Below, piece by piece: positions 1 to 12,887 of a DNA stretch of 64,000 bases (its first letter is position 1; the number at the start of each line of letters is the position of its first letter). This DNA comes from Hyalella azteca (taxonomy: Eukaryota; Arthropoda; Malacostraca; Amphipoda; Hyalellidae), in the NCBI RefSeq assembly GCF_000764305.2, contig NW_025939085.1, positions 124,001-188,000 of the forward strand, given 5' to 3'. The notes below the pieces were generated by a model. That model saw nothing but the letters and a program-made list of their open reading frames with translations, was not told where the DNA came from and searched no databases. The position numbers were made by a program, and so were the translations under genes.

Positions 1-3000
1 CATCAATGAAATGGTATATGCTGAAAAAGCGTTCCTACGAATATATTAAGTGGGACCTGAGTAGGTGATGGCATACCCACAGCGAGGAGGAATTCGCCAT
101 TGAGCATATATGAAGACATTGCAATGATGTTAGCGATATCGCATGAAGCCAACGACAGAACCTCTTTACTGAGAATTTATAATCAAGTAGCAGCTCGGCT
201 GGCCTTGTGGGCTAAAGAACTGTACCCACACAGAAATGAAATTTAACTTTCGAGATATCGTTGCTGGCCGGTTAAAAAAATATTCATGTTTGTAAGTTCC
301 AGCTTGAATTGTATTGTACAAAATCGCAAATAAAAAGTATTCATTCCCGGCAATTTTTCTACAACGCATAAATGAGGCTGTTAAGCAGACGAAGAAGCAA
401 TAATTTCAATATAAACGATGGAATATAGTCAAGAACCAGCAAGACGCAAAACAAAACAAAGCATTGGTCTAGAAGTCAACATCCGAATCGAAGGTCGGCG
501 GCATGAGCTGCAGCGGATTTGGCAGCTGCAGAGACTGCGTAGATCAGCTGCACTGCATAGATGCAACGAGCCACGCACACGACTAGCGTGTCCAGGAAGT
601 GTGGAATGAACGCGCGTGTTCGAACACGATATGAACGTAGCCCGCGAATGCCGGTCACATCGAATAGTTATACATTAGACGTCAGGAAATCACTGCCGGA
701 ACTAATTCACTATCAGATGCAATGTAATATTGGGATTTGGAATTGAAATCTCCGTTTCCAAGTGTGCTAGGCCTAATTAGAATTGGAGACCGTTCGATCA
801 CGAGTGAAATTACGGAAGATTGCGTGATGTTTTATACATTGAATCGTTAGTGGCAAAATGGAATTGGCATTGATGGAGCACATGGGTACTTATGATGGTA
901 AAAGTTGTGGATAAAGCATGAATGCGGAAACATTGTTTCATAATTTGAAAAGCAGATCAGACACGAACGTCATTCAACTTTGGCATAGAAACTAAGAGGA
1001 GTGATTAGGTAATTCCTAAACTAACAAAAATGCGCTAACATTGTGATTTAAGCAAAACATTAACACGAAAAATAAAGTCTTTAAAATGAGGATAACGACT
1101 CAGCAGTCAATCAAAAATGGTAAATGATACCGGTACTTACATTTCAAACGTTGCCAAAATTGGAGAATGATCCGGAACGCCGGTGGAATGGCCAGCTATT
1201 TTATGGCAAAAGAAGCATGCATGGAGCTGGTTAAACTTCGTCCGCGGTATCCTATGTTCCTTAGATGAAATTTGCTCACGTTTACTACGTGAACTTGAAG
1301 ATGAGTCTTCCACAGTCTTTTAATATGGTGAGCCACAAAGGCCGAGAGAACCCGTCGCACCAGCTCCTCAATGCCTTATCCAGAGGAGCGTACACACTGC
1401 ACGAGCGTCGAGCCTGAACTAACAAGTTTGCTACAGCAGCATCCTACCTCAACTTCCTACTGACCCAAAGGTTGGGTTTCGATCAAAAAGAGGCGTTTCT
1501 TTTCTCAGGGATGGCCCTTGGAACTTACTCCCGTGAATATTTTACAAATTTAGAGAACGTGATTCATGGAGTATCTCGACGCCATTTCCTAAACTGTATG
1601 CCAGCTTTTAAGCGAATTAAAAGTAAAAAAAAAGAAGTACCAGACTGTACGCAATAAAATATGGAAATGACATACTATAAAGAATGTAAGAAGTGGTATG
1701 TATTCCGTTTTCTATTTGTGAAACCAAATAAAATGTAGGCTCTAAAATTTTTTAAATAATTCATTAAACTGTTAAAAAGAAATTAAAAAATCAGAAACTT
1801 GTTTCACGTTATACGAAGATTAATATGAAATGCGATTGAACAGATCATTAAATTGAATACCTACTAATAATGTATACAATTAAAATCATTGGCTAATAAA
1901 TTGTAAGACAAGAAGAAAGGTGCAACTTCCACAGGGAGGAGGAGCATATGATGGGAAGTGTCCGGGTCGTTCACACGTTCCAGATCAAAAACGCAAACAT
2001 AGGTAACTCCTTGGTAGCTCACTATCCGGCCTTGTGAGCCTTGGGAATTGGGATAGAAGAACACAAGTTGCTGGCAATTTCTTCAACCTAGCCTACTAGT
2101 GGTCTATCCGCGAGATGGGGACCTAAAATGATTATTTTGGCATTTACTCAGTTGTATGATCTATGATCTAGTAGCGCAAACTGATGCAAATATATCTTTT
2201 CGAAAATTTATTACACTAAAAAATTTAATTTCACTTCGAAATCCAAAGCTTTCATCTATTGATTTCGTGAATAATTATCCATTTGCTGAATAAATTAAGC
2301 CTTACCTATCTTTGTGAATACGGGAAAATAGAGAATCCAACAAAATCAGTTAGATTATAGGATACAAGACATTTCTATGCAATAATCGATAGACATTTAA
2401 AAAGCTGAGAGCTTCGAGACCTACAAGATGCTTCTAAGGTAAACAATTTTAAGTAATAAAACATTGTGTTGATCTTTAGATTACCTTCAAACTTTCCATA
2501 CATGCACGAGAAATTTCGTGTTCCTATGAGGCTATGAACAATGTACAGTAGGCTAGGTACGGAAATTGCCAGTGGTGCAGTTCCCTATGCTATTGGGGTT
2601 AAACCTAAAAAATGAAAAGAACAACAATAGAACACTATTAAGATAAGCGTTAATAATCTCGAGTTCACCTTGTGCGCAGGGAGTTAAGACACATACTTTC
2701 AAAATATATATAACGCAAAATATAACGACGCTATACGAAGGCGACTTCTTATCTATTGAAGTACTAGCTACTAGGCTACTAGCTAATTGAACGTTTTACC
2801 GGTTATATTCTTCTTCGTAGTCGAAGTCAGAATTCCGGGTATCAACGCTTGTCAGTTTATGGGGCCAAATTGAGCGATTTTTTTCTCGATTACGAAAATC
2901 AGATCAGACTGCAATGTTTTATCTATTTTAGGTATCAGACATTCAAATGCCGGAAAAAAAGTATTTGCGAGAGCTCATGGAAATGGCTATCTATCGATGT

Positions 3001-3690
3001 GACAACTATCGCTAACCTTGAAATGATCGAAAAATGCCATCAAATATATCATTCGTTCAATAGTTTGGATTGCAAATTTATCGAATTAAAAACTGTGTTT
3101 TCTCAGTTTTTTTTTATCATTTTTTATTCATTCGCTTCACTCCTGGTTCACTATAATATTGTGCGAATAAGTCGATAATTTATTCGTCTGAATTATTCCT
3201 TATCCATAAAAATGCCATGAAGAAACTTGTACGTGGATAGATAAACTAACAAACGTGTTGAAATGTATAATTAATATTTGTGGAAATATTTATATTTGGA
3301 AGATATAAAAATAAAGAAAAACACTAACTACATATAATTAATTATAAGTTGGTTTGTTACCTGTTATGCCTGGATAGCTTCAGCTAAGCTCTCTCGTAAT
3401 TACTATGCATTTGGGTAATAAATAAAACCTTAAGTATAATATGTTTTCAGTATTGACGCTCACATATTTTAAGATGTATGAGTACCCGATGCCACGGTGT
3501 ACCTAATTTTGAGATAGAAAAATATTTTAGTTTCAGGCAGGTGAATTCAGCGATCCTCTGCTCTGAGAAATCTTTCGAGAGCGACGACTTCAAGTCTCTA
3601 TTCTGTATTTTCTCTCCGTCATTTGGTGACACCGATGCATTACATTAATTCAGTTCCAAATAAATAACTTTTTCTTAACAAAAGTTCACA
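1..3690. other. AT-rich sequence with no supported gene
   Basis: I see no open frame with recognisable homology, no RNA gene and no clear repeat array here. The longest frame (2849-3178, plus, 109 codons) is rich in Phe, Ile and Tyr, as expected from AT-rich non-coding DNA. A 61-codon frame at 1472-1657 is equally unconvincing. Small exons of a gene spanning the left edge cannot be excluded. Confidence 0.5.
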
Positions 3691-3782
3691 GTGTTGCGGG
3701 AATTTCTGTATCCATAAAACGATTTTTAAAGGTTCGTCATTTTAGAGAGCATCTTCAGTTCTGGGTAGGCAACTAACTTTGT

Positions 3783-3851
3783 TGGGGGAACCACCAAACC
3801 CCCATGTTCCCCTCAAAAACCCCCCAACCTAAACTATCCCTACCAACCCCC
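3783..3851. repeat. C-rich low-complexity patch
   Basis: The plus strand suddenly becomes C-rich, with runs such as ACCCCC, CCCCCC and ACCAACCCCC inside otherwise AT-rich DNA. It has no clean period and is best described as low-complexity sequence. Confidence 0.5.
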
Positions 3852-3860
3852 GACGATAAA

Positions 3861-5926
3861 TCACAACAAATGAAACATAGATGAAACTGTCCAATTTATT
3901 GCAAATAGGGCAAATAAATCTGCACTACTCATTTGTTTCTGATTTTTCCACAAATCGTTTTTTATCGTTTATCTTTAAATCGTTTCTTCTCATTTCAATA
4001 GTGAAATATTTTTTCAGCCAGCCGTATGTTCCAGAAGCAAACAAGCGCAGTTTGAGATGAAGACATCAATTAAGCCTAACGCGCCTGTGACTTCAGTTGG
4101 GCGGCATGCAGCTATGCTTCACTCACTGTACATGTCAGCTCGTCATCTGTAATTTGAATGTCTTTCCTATCTTTTTGGCATCCTTTTCTTAGATAAGAAA
4201 TTTTCAAACTAGAAAAAAAACGCCAAAAATTTACAGTCTGACAGTCGGTAGCGGAAATTGAATTGTAACAAAACTTCTTATATCGAAATTGAATTTGTTT
4301 TAAACGTCATCTAAGTTTAAAAAACGCAAAGTTTAAAAACGCTCATTTATTGATGTCCGCAGGGAACTGTGCTTCCAGAACAATGGTTGCTATTGTTTGT
4401 TAGACATGAATGATTTTTCGATGAATACCGAATAAATAAACATCTATGAGTTACAATAGTTTCTGCAACAATCCAGTGCACAATAATACTAAAGTGTAAA
4501 TTGAAGTTTCATAATTATTTATCTAGAAACTAGCAAGTTCATACAATTATTGAACTCGGGTTTGGTCACCAAAAATGTATCGTTAAAATATTGCCAGCCT
4601 TATTGGGTATCGTAATATATTTTGCCGAACGTATCCAGACGAAGAATAAGAAGTATAACTACAAGACATAATTAAAATGTATTATCAACTTTAATAAAAA
4701 TTCTAAACAGCTGATTATGCACCATTAAAATGTTCTATTATCTAGATTAATTCCATGACGGCAAACTGTGTATTGAGGTCTGAAAAATTAAATAACTTGG
4801 ATTAAAACATTCATTCCGATAGCGAATCATGAAATCGCGCATCATGCAGCGTGTTTTTCTGACCAAACAATATATAGTAACGCAATCGAGAAAAATATGA
4901 TAATTGATGCACTTCATACTCAATACAAGGAAAAAAATCAAAATTCCGTTTCAAAATTTAACTTTGATCACTAGTATTAGGTTTGTTATTGTGTTTAAAT
5001 TTTGGTAATAATATCGGATGACCAACTCACATCCGATGGAATTTTGCTTCATTTTTCAACCGAGTGCACCCTATAATGAAAATACTCTTATATACATTGA
5101 ACTAGCAGGTTAGTCTATCGTGGCCCGCGCTCAATAATCCCTGCAATTTGATAATCCCGTTATTGTGAATACCGTCATACAAACTTTCCCTAATCCCAGT
5201 TTTAACAATTAAGTTCATTTAAGGTAATTACAAAAATACCCATGCAAATCCGCATTTTACATGGAACATAGAACTCATATATGACTCTCGATTTAAAAAG
5301 AATATTTAGCGTGTTTAAAAATGGATGTATATTTAAAAATTGTTAAATGAAATTTCAATATTACTCCAAACATTTTCTCCCGTTCTTACAGTCTTAGCCT
5401 AGTCTCTCACTAAGAAGCTACCATAATGTTTGATGCTCCAGGTTTTTGGAAAAATTCACACACACACAAACTTTGGCGAATTACAAGTAATTACGTCACA
5501 TGAACAATAACTAGTACTAATAAAAGAATGGAGGATATTGCAGACAACAACCCTCATAAAAGTCGGTGATCACTTTTCCAACATGTCAAAATGAACAGAT
5601 TCGTGAAATCTTAGCTGTATATACTCTCAAATGTTGAACAAATAAACTGACTTCAAGATATTATGACATCTTTTAAGCAAACTCCATCAAAATCTCGCCA
5701 GAGCCCGTTTGTTTCGTAACATCCAATACGTGCAGCATACTCAAAGAACTCGTGCACAAAGTTTCAACGCATCGACGAGAATCGGATAAAACTGTCTCCA
5801 ACTCGGCCACGAAAAATTATTACACTCTACAAAATAGATCTTTTCGATATTCTTATTGAACTACTTCAATAAAGTTTTCTTTTTAACAAGATTCGAGCAT
5901 TACAGTGGTTCACAGCTAAGTCTTCT
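3861..5926. other. Non-coding DNA downstream of the CRAL-TRIO gene
   Basis: This stretch is AT-rich with only short chance frames. It lies 3' of the minus-strand CRAL-TRIO gene, so its right end should hold the 3' UTR. I did not find an obvious minus-strand AATAAA signal close to the stop codon. Confidence 0.4.
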
Positions 5927-6715
5927 TCACATCAAATGCAGTGATCTACTATTGAGCCATGGTGTTGTGTTCCCTGGAACTTCTTCCCGAAATTCAAATT
6001 CGTACTGATCAGTCCCTCCCCACCTCAATAATTGCTGATCTTTGTCGATAAACTGATCGATGGTTTTCTTGTCAGCAAATCGAATTTTTTCGGCTGAACT
6101 GCTAGGAAGCCATGAGTAAATGAGCTTCCACACTGCTTGAATGATCCAGGGCATGTCGTAGAGAATAACTTTGCTGAGCATCCACGGGTGGTAGAACTTG
6201 AAAAGCTTGATCAGGTGCCGCACAAACTGGAGGTCTACGTTTTCTAGACCGGCGTCACTCAGGTCGAATACCACCGTAACTTTTTTCCCATATTCTTCTC
6301 TTTCTATTCTGTCAAGCCAGTAACTTAGAAGTCGTTTCACCTCAATAAATTCAAACATTTGTTTCTCGTACTTGCGCACCGAAAAAATTAATAGCTTACA
6401 TCCTTCCCTGTCCCTATTGTGCGCGAACATCCCTCCTTCTGATAGTAGCCTACGGTCAACATCTCTAGACCTCAAATCGTTAACGCGGAATTTCTTTCTC
6501 CATCGTAAGGCTTCGATGGCAGTTTTAACAGCCAAATCTTCAGAGCCGTTCTGCAATAAGAACCTCCTGATGTATAGATCATCGTGTTCTATTCTTGCGA
6601 CGTCTCTGTCGTCGAAGAAGTCGACATCGAAACTGGCGACCTCCGAAAGGATCGCCGACCGAAGGGAAGAAACGTCCGTCTCTGTAGGTCCTTCGAAAGT
6701 GGCTGAAGGACTCAT
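5927..6715 (-). CDS. CRAL-TRIO (Sec14-like) domain protein, MOSPD2-like, lacking the MSP domain
   Basis: The frame is 262 codons and uninterrupted. Residues about 45-80 match the CRAL-TRIO N-terminal helical segment (DDLYIRRFLLQ, then ALRWRKKF). Residues about 98-236 form the lipid-binding lobe: a FAHNRDREGCKLLIF strand, VTVVFDLSDAGL at 146-157, an FYHPWMLSKVILYDMPW block at 174-190, RFADKKTIDQFI at 212-223 and RWGGTD at 231-236. The YDMPW and GGTD signatures and the spacing fit the CRAL-TRIO half of MOSPD2 better than Sec14 or alpha-tocopherol transfer protein. MOSPD2 is an ER-anchored contact-site protein that also has an MSP domain and a C-terminal transmembrane helix. Here the protein stops 26 residues after GGTD, with neither. 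A role in binding or moving a hydrophobic ligand is inferred from the family. The start is supported by an in-frame TAG three codons upstream and a purine at -3 (GCCATGA). No internal intron is needed. It could be an intronless single-domain paralogue, a retrocopy, or the 5' exon of a longer gene, although I saw no good splice donor before the stop. Confidence 0.85.
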   Translation of the reverse strand: MSPSATFEGPTETDVSSLRSAILSEVASFDVDFFDDRDVARIEHDDLYIRRFLLQNGSEDLAVKTAIEALRWRKKFRVNDLRSRDVDRRLLSEGGMFAHNRDREGCKLLIFSVRKYEKQMFEFIEVKRLLSYWLDRIEREEYGKKVTVVFDLSDAGLENVDLQFVRHLIKLFKFYHPWMLSKVILYDMPWIIQAVWKLIYSWLPSSSAEKIRFADKKTIDQFIDKDQQLLRWGGTDQYEFEFREEVPGNTTPWLNSRSLHLM

Positions 6716-6725
6716 GGCCGACTAG

Positions 6726-9700
6726 TTGCTGATTGATCTTCAGCGGCGGTTTCACAACTGATTTATTTTCCTCAATTGTCGATCAAATTATGATAGCTTA
6801 ACTTATGGTATTGTTCAGATACGTTCATTCTTTAAATCATTAGGTATGAAGAACTTCTTCAACTGTTTACAGGAGCTAGAAAAGTGTTTCTAGCATGTAG
6901 AAGGAATCGAGAATCTTCATTTTCATAAAAACTTCTCACAGCTGCCGGTTTCTGTTGCCTGAAACTGAAAAATTTTTGGATTAAACATCCAATATGTGAA
7001 TGGTAAACACAAGATATTAAATAAAGATCAATTCAAAGTAAAAAGACAGGTGAAATTGCGAACAAACAGGTCACATATACATACGATCCTTTTTTTCAAA
7101 TGCATAGATTTGAGGTAAAGTTTAACCTGTTTCATAAATTTTACAAAACGTCACAGTTTAGTGCCTAAACGAAGAGATAATCGAAGAAAAATTAATCAAG
7201 TGGAACATTTTATTTCTTCAGGCTGAAGTACATAATGCAAGACCCCAACAATGAGGTTTTGGGGTCAGGAACTGTCGTGGCTGATACTGGAGGAGAGGGA
7301 GACGGGGAGAGTTGACACCTTGGGTGCTATCACTTTCATTCGGCCACTCTCTGCGGTCGAAGGTTGTTCCTGATTTTAAAACTATAAAATATGTCTTATT
7401 CTTCCTCTACGAAAACAAGATCTTGGTTCTACAAGTATATTAGGTCAAAAATATGAGCAGACTGTAATCTAACATTTAAATTAAAATCACACTTAAGACG
7501 TCAATGTCAAAGGTTCCAAACTTTTACTGTCGTGTGACATTCAACAAGTTTCAAAGCCCTCGTGCGTGCAGTTAAATAGATGATAACGAGATGACAGAAT
7601 ATTACTGAACGTTTCAATTTTAAGCGCAAATATAATGCCACCCAAGTTAGATCACACATTTTAATTTCCATAGAAAATTCTAAATTTATGTTGCATCATA
7701 GGTGAAATACTTCAAACTCAAATCACACTTTAATGCAAAGATAAGCCAGTTTATTCAAGAGTTTAGGCGAGTAGTTAGGTTGGATAATTAGCATGTATAA
7801 TTAAAGTTTGACTAAAAATTTCAGGACATATTGATAACCTAACAACACTAATTGCATAGATTGACACACACAGAAAAGTTATGTTTTGTGTGCTTTGTTT
7901 CTTTAAACCCGAGGAACTTGGATATACTGCTAGGCTTTAAATTTAATGTACATCCTTTTTGAGCAACTATATATACCGTTAGAGGTAAATGCACTCTCAG
8001 TTCTGAACTGGCCTTTAGTTGAGCTGACTTGCACAATCCAATCCCCTCTCTTCTCTCTCTAATTTACTCACACGGTACAAGATAAAAACGAAAAACATCC
8101 CAAAAAGAGTAAAGAGCAAATAGTAAACTGCTACTCACACAACCAGGTACAGGATACCTAGAAATTCAAAATAAAATGTCTGACAAACGAGGCGAGGAGC
8201 CTCTTGCAACTGCAGACTGGGGTAACGCTTTCACGCAACTATAAGGTTGGTGAGCTGGAGACCTGCACCCCGATCTGCTGGTTGCCAACACTCATCGTGC
8301 TGGTAAAAAAGTGCCCTACTCTCCAGGTTACCAGGTCACTTCCTACATTCTATAAAACCATAATTCTTCGCACATTCTTGTACATGTGAATCCTACATTA
8401 GTTAACTCGAGTACTTCATCGGTCAACATCGTCTTGGTGTGAATTGTAAGATACAACGATTGAGGTATGCTATAGTATTATGCTCAAAATGCTCAATCTA
8501 TATATGCCATTTTGCTCAGTGAAAAATTATTATCCGGCATATATATGTAGCTTTGGTGAATAGAAAATCTCTTTGGATTCATGACCCAGAATGAAAATAA
8601 ATATGGAATAATAAGTTAGAGACTTGATGCCCACCTTTACCAGGAAACTGAATAGTTTCTATCAAAACTGTCGCTAACACCTTGCTGGCATTCAAATTCA
8701 CCACTGCATTTCAGTTGTTTTAGTTTAAGTAATAGGTTTTTCGACCATCGACAAAGGACGGGTGATTCAAACATCTCATTCCCTTAATGGACCAACAGGT
8801 GCAGCGCGGGGTGCCTCCCCTTCGAATGGACATGAAAAAAGGGGTGTGAGGTCTAAGAGACCGCATTTTATTTCCCAAATATTGATCAATGATCTACAAC
8901 TTCTTCTCAATGCGCTTCAAGGTGAATGTTGTTATATTTATCTACAAATGTAACCTGAAACTATTCTCACGGCAATGACATACAACTTTCGTGTGCTGAT
9001 AGAACCCTCTGACTAGACAGAGATCCTGTAAATGAAGGGACTTTCATCGTTAATGGAAAATGATACGATGAGATGAGGAAGACAGGGCTGCTGCATATAA
9101 GTGGTTGTATCGATAGCGATAAACAGACGACAGCTTCTGCACCAACTTAAATTGGAATGGGGGACTCGGCACCACAAAATCAATTATGTTTTACGAGAAG
9201 GAAGCTCGGGATCAATATGGTGAGATGTTGCACTGTGATGTGCTGGGGTGACGTGATGCGTACTTTATTTGTGAAGGGGTGCAGGGTTGTCCGTCTCGAC
9301 TCTATTTAAGTTTGTTTATGAGACTTTTGGGGTCAAACCAAGTAGTTTACAAAAATTACACGAAAATTCTTCAGTGAATGTCAAAAAAATATGTAGGGAC
9401 ATTTTCCTGTCCATCTGGGAATTAAAACTCGACGAACTAGATGCAGTTTTATAGATTAAGCGTCGAATACAAAATTAAAAATATTGAAAGAGAGAAAAAT
9501 TATCCGTTGCATTTTGAATTGTTGAATCGCAACAAATGCTGGGAACAATTTAATTGGTCGTTGGAAATAATCCGTCCTCTAGCGAGACTATCGTTAACTC
9601 AATTTCGAGAGTCTGAACATTTATCAGCAAACTTATTATTATGCTTAAATTCACTGGAATTAAAATGCTACTCTCATCCGCAATAAGGGAAGGAAGAGGG

Positions 9701-10980
9701 TGACTCACCCCTCAGTGATTCACGGTAAAGGGTGTGTGGCCGCATCCCTGGGGGCACTCAAACAATTTTGGATGCAGAAAATATTTTTTTCCGGAATCTA
9801 CCAATGCAATAGATTGTAGCTGCAATTGTGGAATATTTAGATTTTATTTGAATTGAAGAGTTAGATTTTTCTCATATTTAAACCTAGACTTAATTGTGAT
9901 GCAACTCGGTTGGTCGCACACAACGTATTCCTCGAAACACGACATACTTAACTCAAATGCAATAATTTCACTTGATCCCTTTGCCTGAAACCATGTTTTT
10001 TGATAGTGCTTTCACATGCACAATTCTAAGCTCAACTCTCAAACTTAATTACCTTAGAACTATGATATTATTCACTAAATTCTTTTGTCCAAAATCATAT
10101 TTTCTAGGAAGTAACTTACAAAAATAAAATATGTTTCCCGAGCGCATGTTCCAGTATCCCGAGGAAGCGGACACGAAACTAATTTTTACATACATTGTCA
10201 ACAGAACATTTGAATTACTTTTTAAACGTTGAAAGCTTCAGTTTCATAAGGCTGATCATGTATATTTCTAGGTTGATTATGAGTAAGAATTTCAAAGAGA
10301 TGGATTCCAGTAAAATAGGTTCAGGATGGCCCCGTACGAGGTGAGGTGTTCTCCCGATGAGTCAGCGCGAGGCATGTCATGAGTCAGATGCCAGCCGAGG
10401 GATTCACGCCACGGGCAAGCGCTGCCACACGCCTTTATTGTCTGCATGAGATTAGTTTAGTAATAAAATATTTACTGTAGTATCTATTTTAGAGTCTGTT
10501 ATTGTGTTTATTAGAGTATAATCGTTCGAATATGGTAAATAATTACTAATAAATTGATTGTACAAGTGTTTAATAAATTAATTATCAAGAGCGAATGACC
10601 ATCGTCGACTCAGGAATAGAACAGAGATTACTTTGCTACAATAGAAACGATCGCTTCCACTTTCCATGATTTGTAATAATGTACAAGTCCCCACCCCCCA
10701 AACGGGGTACGTCGGCAAGTTACCCATGCTCCATGCTACTCATGTATCTGCGATACATGAGTATATGTCGTTTATAAGGGGAATAATTATTAATAAGTGA
10801 TACAGTATCACTTCTTGATTTTACCCTCAAACCGCAACATGTCAGACAGGATTTAGTGCGGTTCTCATAGGCCCACGAAGGTGTTTCTTTTTTTGTACAG
10901 CTTCATTTTCAGTCTATAGATATTAATTTGAATTTCAAAGAGTTCTTGGCAATTGAAAGTGTTGCTTCGGTTGACCCGTT
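6726..10980. other. Intergenic sequence upstream of the CRAL-TRIO gene
   Basis: The right flank of the gene, which should include its promoter and 5' UTR next to 6716, contains no TATA box that I can recognise close to the start. The remainder holds only short frames without homology and no clear tandem array. A C/G-rich island around 10325-10440 and a C-run at 10690-10697 stand out in composition only. Confidence 0.4.
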
Positions 10981-11005
10981 ATGTACGGGAACAATTTTTT
11001 ACAGA

Positions 11006-11096
11006 TTAATTTTATGGTTTACATGGAGACCATGGTTATTTTTCTAGTTTACACGGTCTCGGTTATTTTTATGGTTTACATGGTCTCGGTTTTGAG
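11006..11096. repeat. 27-bp minisatellite, about 3 copies
   Basis: Two adjacent 27-bp copies begin with GGTTATTTTT (11034-11060 and 11061-11087) and end in GGTCTC. A degenerate copy precedes them at 11006-11033, where TTTATGGTTTACATGGAGAC is recognisable. Confidence 0.7.
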
Positions 11097-11396
11097 CTAT
11101 TCTTCTCACCTCTTTAACATTCCCCATAAATTGCATCATATACATCCCCATTTCATAGCCAAAACAGTTGCCTTACTGTATGAGTATTCACTGTCCTTAT
11201 TTGCATGATGACGCAATATATTAAGCGCGGCTGTGAACGTTTACTTATGCTCTAGCAACAAATTATGTAATAAATAATATCGTAAAAACCTCGGATATTT
11301 GTTCACTAAATAATTTTGTCATGTTATCCCCAAGCTTCAGTTTAAGACTACAAGAATCTCTCAAAACTGGTAAATTAAATTTATTTTGAAGCCTTA

Positions 11397-11525
11397 TACT
11401 CTTTTCATGTTATTTTTAAGCTACACGTTCGTAATTCACTTCACTCGACTAATTTCCGTTGTCAATGCCTTTTGAACTTGACTTAACTATTTTCTACGTT
11501 GAGTTGAGAAAAAACTTTAAAAATT
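11397..11525 (+). repeat. Direct repeat, copy 1 (about 129 bp)
   Basis: It is nearly identical to 11707-11836 at a constant offset of 310 bases. I count three substitutions and one extra T near the 3' end. The copies are separated by about 180 bases of unrelated, more GC-rich sequence. The outer edges do not begin TG and end CA, so long terminal repeats are unlikely. Confidence 0.85.
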
Positions 11526-11706
11526 AAAAACAGTTATTCGCAAAGAACTTAATAACGCAAACATTTAGCAAAACGTAAATCCGTACACTTCATCCCAGTG
11601 AAACTGTCGACCGGCGGTTGAGAACACGGGCCAATATCTGCCATACTTAGCGAGAAACCCGCTAGGGGCCCGTGACCCGCAGTGGGCTCGCTGCCCCATG
11701 TTACCC

Positions 11707-11836
11707 TACTCTTTTCATGTTATTTTTAAGCTACATGTTCGTAATTCACCTCACTCGACTAATTTCCGTTATCAATGCCTTTTGAACTTGACTTAACTAT
11801 TTTCTACGTTGAGTTGAGAAAAAACTTTTAAAAATG
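11707..11836 (+). repeat. Direct repeat, copy 2 (about 130 bp)
   Basis: It is the partner of 11397-11525 in the same orientation. The differences are ACACG to ACATG, CACTTC to CACCTC, GTTGTC to GTTATC, and one inserted T. Such high identity points to a recent local duplication. Confidence 0.85.
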
Positions 11837-12159
11837 AGATATTTCTACTCAAAGTTCCAGGTCCCATAAAAGTTCCATGCACTCAAAGCGCTCATGGTAA
11901 ATCAGGATCCCCAATTTTCGGTTACGTAGGAACCTAATTTTTGGGCTACGGAGTTCGGAGCTCAAACCATTTCAGACCCCTGGGGGTGTGAGGGGGTCAC
12001 AGCACAGTTTTGGGGGAGTAATAGTGCTCATTATTCCCGTACTTTTCGAGTGTTATTTTTACGTACACCCTCAAAGATCCCTCCCCCCAATTGTAGTGAG
12101 CTCAATTCATTACAATGAGATTTGGGGGAGTTTTACTCTATATTCGTGTGTCCCCCGGC

Positions 12160-12330
12160 ACTATTCGAGTGTTCCCTGCACTGTATATTCGAGTGTTCCC
12201 TGCACTATTTATTCGAGTGTTCCCTGCACTATATATTCGAGTGTTCCCTGCACTATTTATTCGAGTGTTCCCTGCACTATATATTCGAGTGTTCCCTGCA
12301 CTATATATTGGAGTGTTCCCCGCATTATTC
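12160..12330. repeat. 24-bp minisatellite, about 7 copies
   Basis: The core GAGTGTTCCCTGCACTAT recurs every 24 bases. A two-state variant (TATTTATTC or TATATATTC) partly alternates, giving a 48-bp higher-order pattern. Because 24 is divisible by three and the unit lacks stop codons, all three plus frames stay open and give repeats such as VFPALYIR. I read these as repeat artefacts. Confidence 0.9.
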
Positions 12331-12844
12331 TAGTGTACTCTTTAAATATGAGCGTAAAATGTCGTCTCTCTCCTATCGTCATGATCACTAATTTTGGATA
12401 TGCGAATTGATTCTTACATCAGAAGAAATAAATTCTCGAGTGTATATAATTTTCATGGTAAACACCGTCGACCTTGAAAATTTGATTAGTGGAAAACTTA
12501 GAATCAATTTATAATATTAATTAAATTAATTATATCACATTTTTGAATATGCTAACATTTTGAAATATTAAAAACCTATGATGCGGAGTCAGAGTAAACT
12601 CTTAAAACATATTTATTAGAATTGAATAATTTTGTGGATTGGCAGCCTAATTTAACGAATTACAAGCTCGTGTATCAAAGCAATTGTATCAAACATTTAT
12701 CAATAGGCAGGTAAACAATAGGTAGAAGGCAAGTAAAGTGGCATTAACGATATCATGAAAAGATTGATGACATGTACTCATCTTTTTATATAGATATACA
12801 GCGATTGTAAATCACAAAATAAAATCTCTGAATTAAATTTCTTT

Positions 12845-12887
12845 TAATCACCAATTAATCTCCACAGAGGTGATTAGTGGAGATTAA
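12845..12887. repeat. Two interleaved inverted repeats
   Basis: TAATCACC (12845-12852) is complementary to GGTGATTA (12869-12876), and TTAATCTCCAC (12855-12865) is complementary to GTGGAGATTAA (12877-12887). The arms are ordered L1-L2-R1-R2, which is the order of an H-type pseudoknot or of two alternative hairpins. Confidence 0.6.

Noticed and set aside
10345..10400. Possible hammerhead ribozyme core (CGATGAGTC)
   Set aside because: The conserved CTGATGA is changed, and no GAAA with flanking stems follows.
11397..11836. Short LTR retroelement (TRIM) flanked by the 129-bp repeats
   Set aside because: The repeats do not start TG or end CA, and I saw no primer-binding or polypurine site in the spacer.
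12115..12410. Repeat proteins VFPALYIR / ECSLHYIF
   Set aside because: They are translations of the 24-bp minisatellite in three overlapping frames, with no supporting signal.
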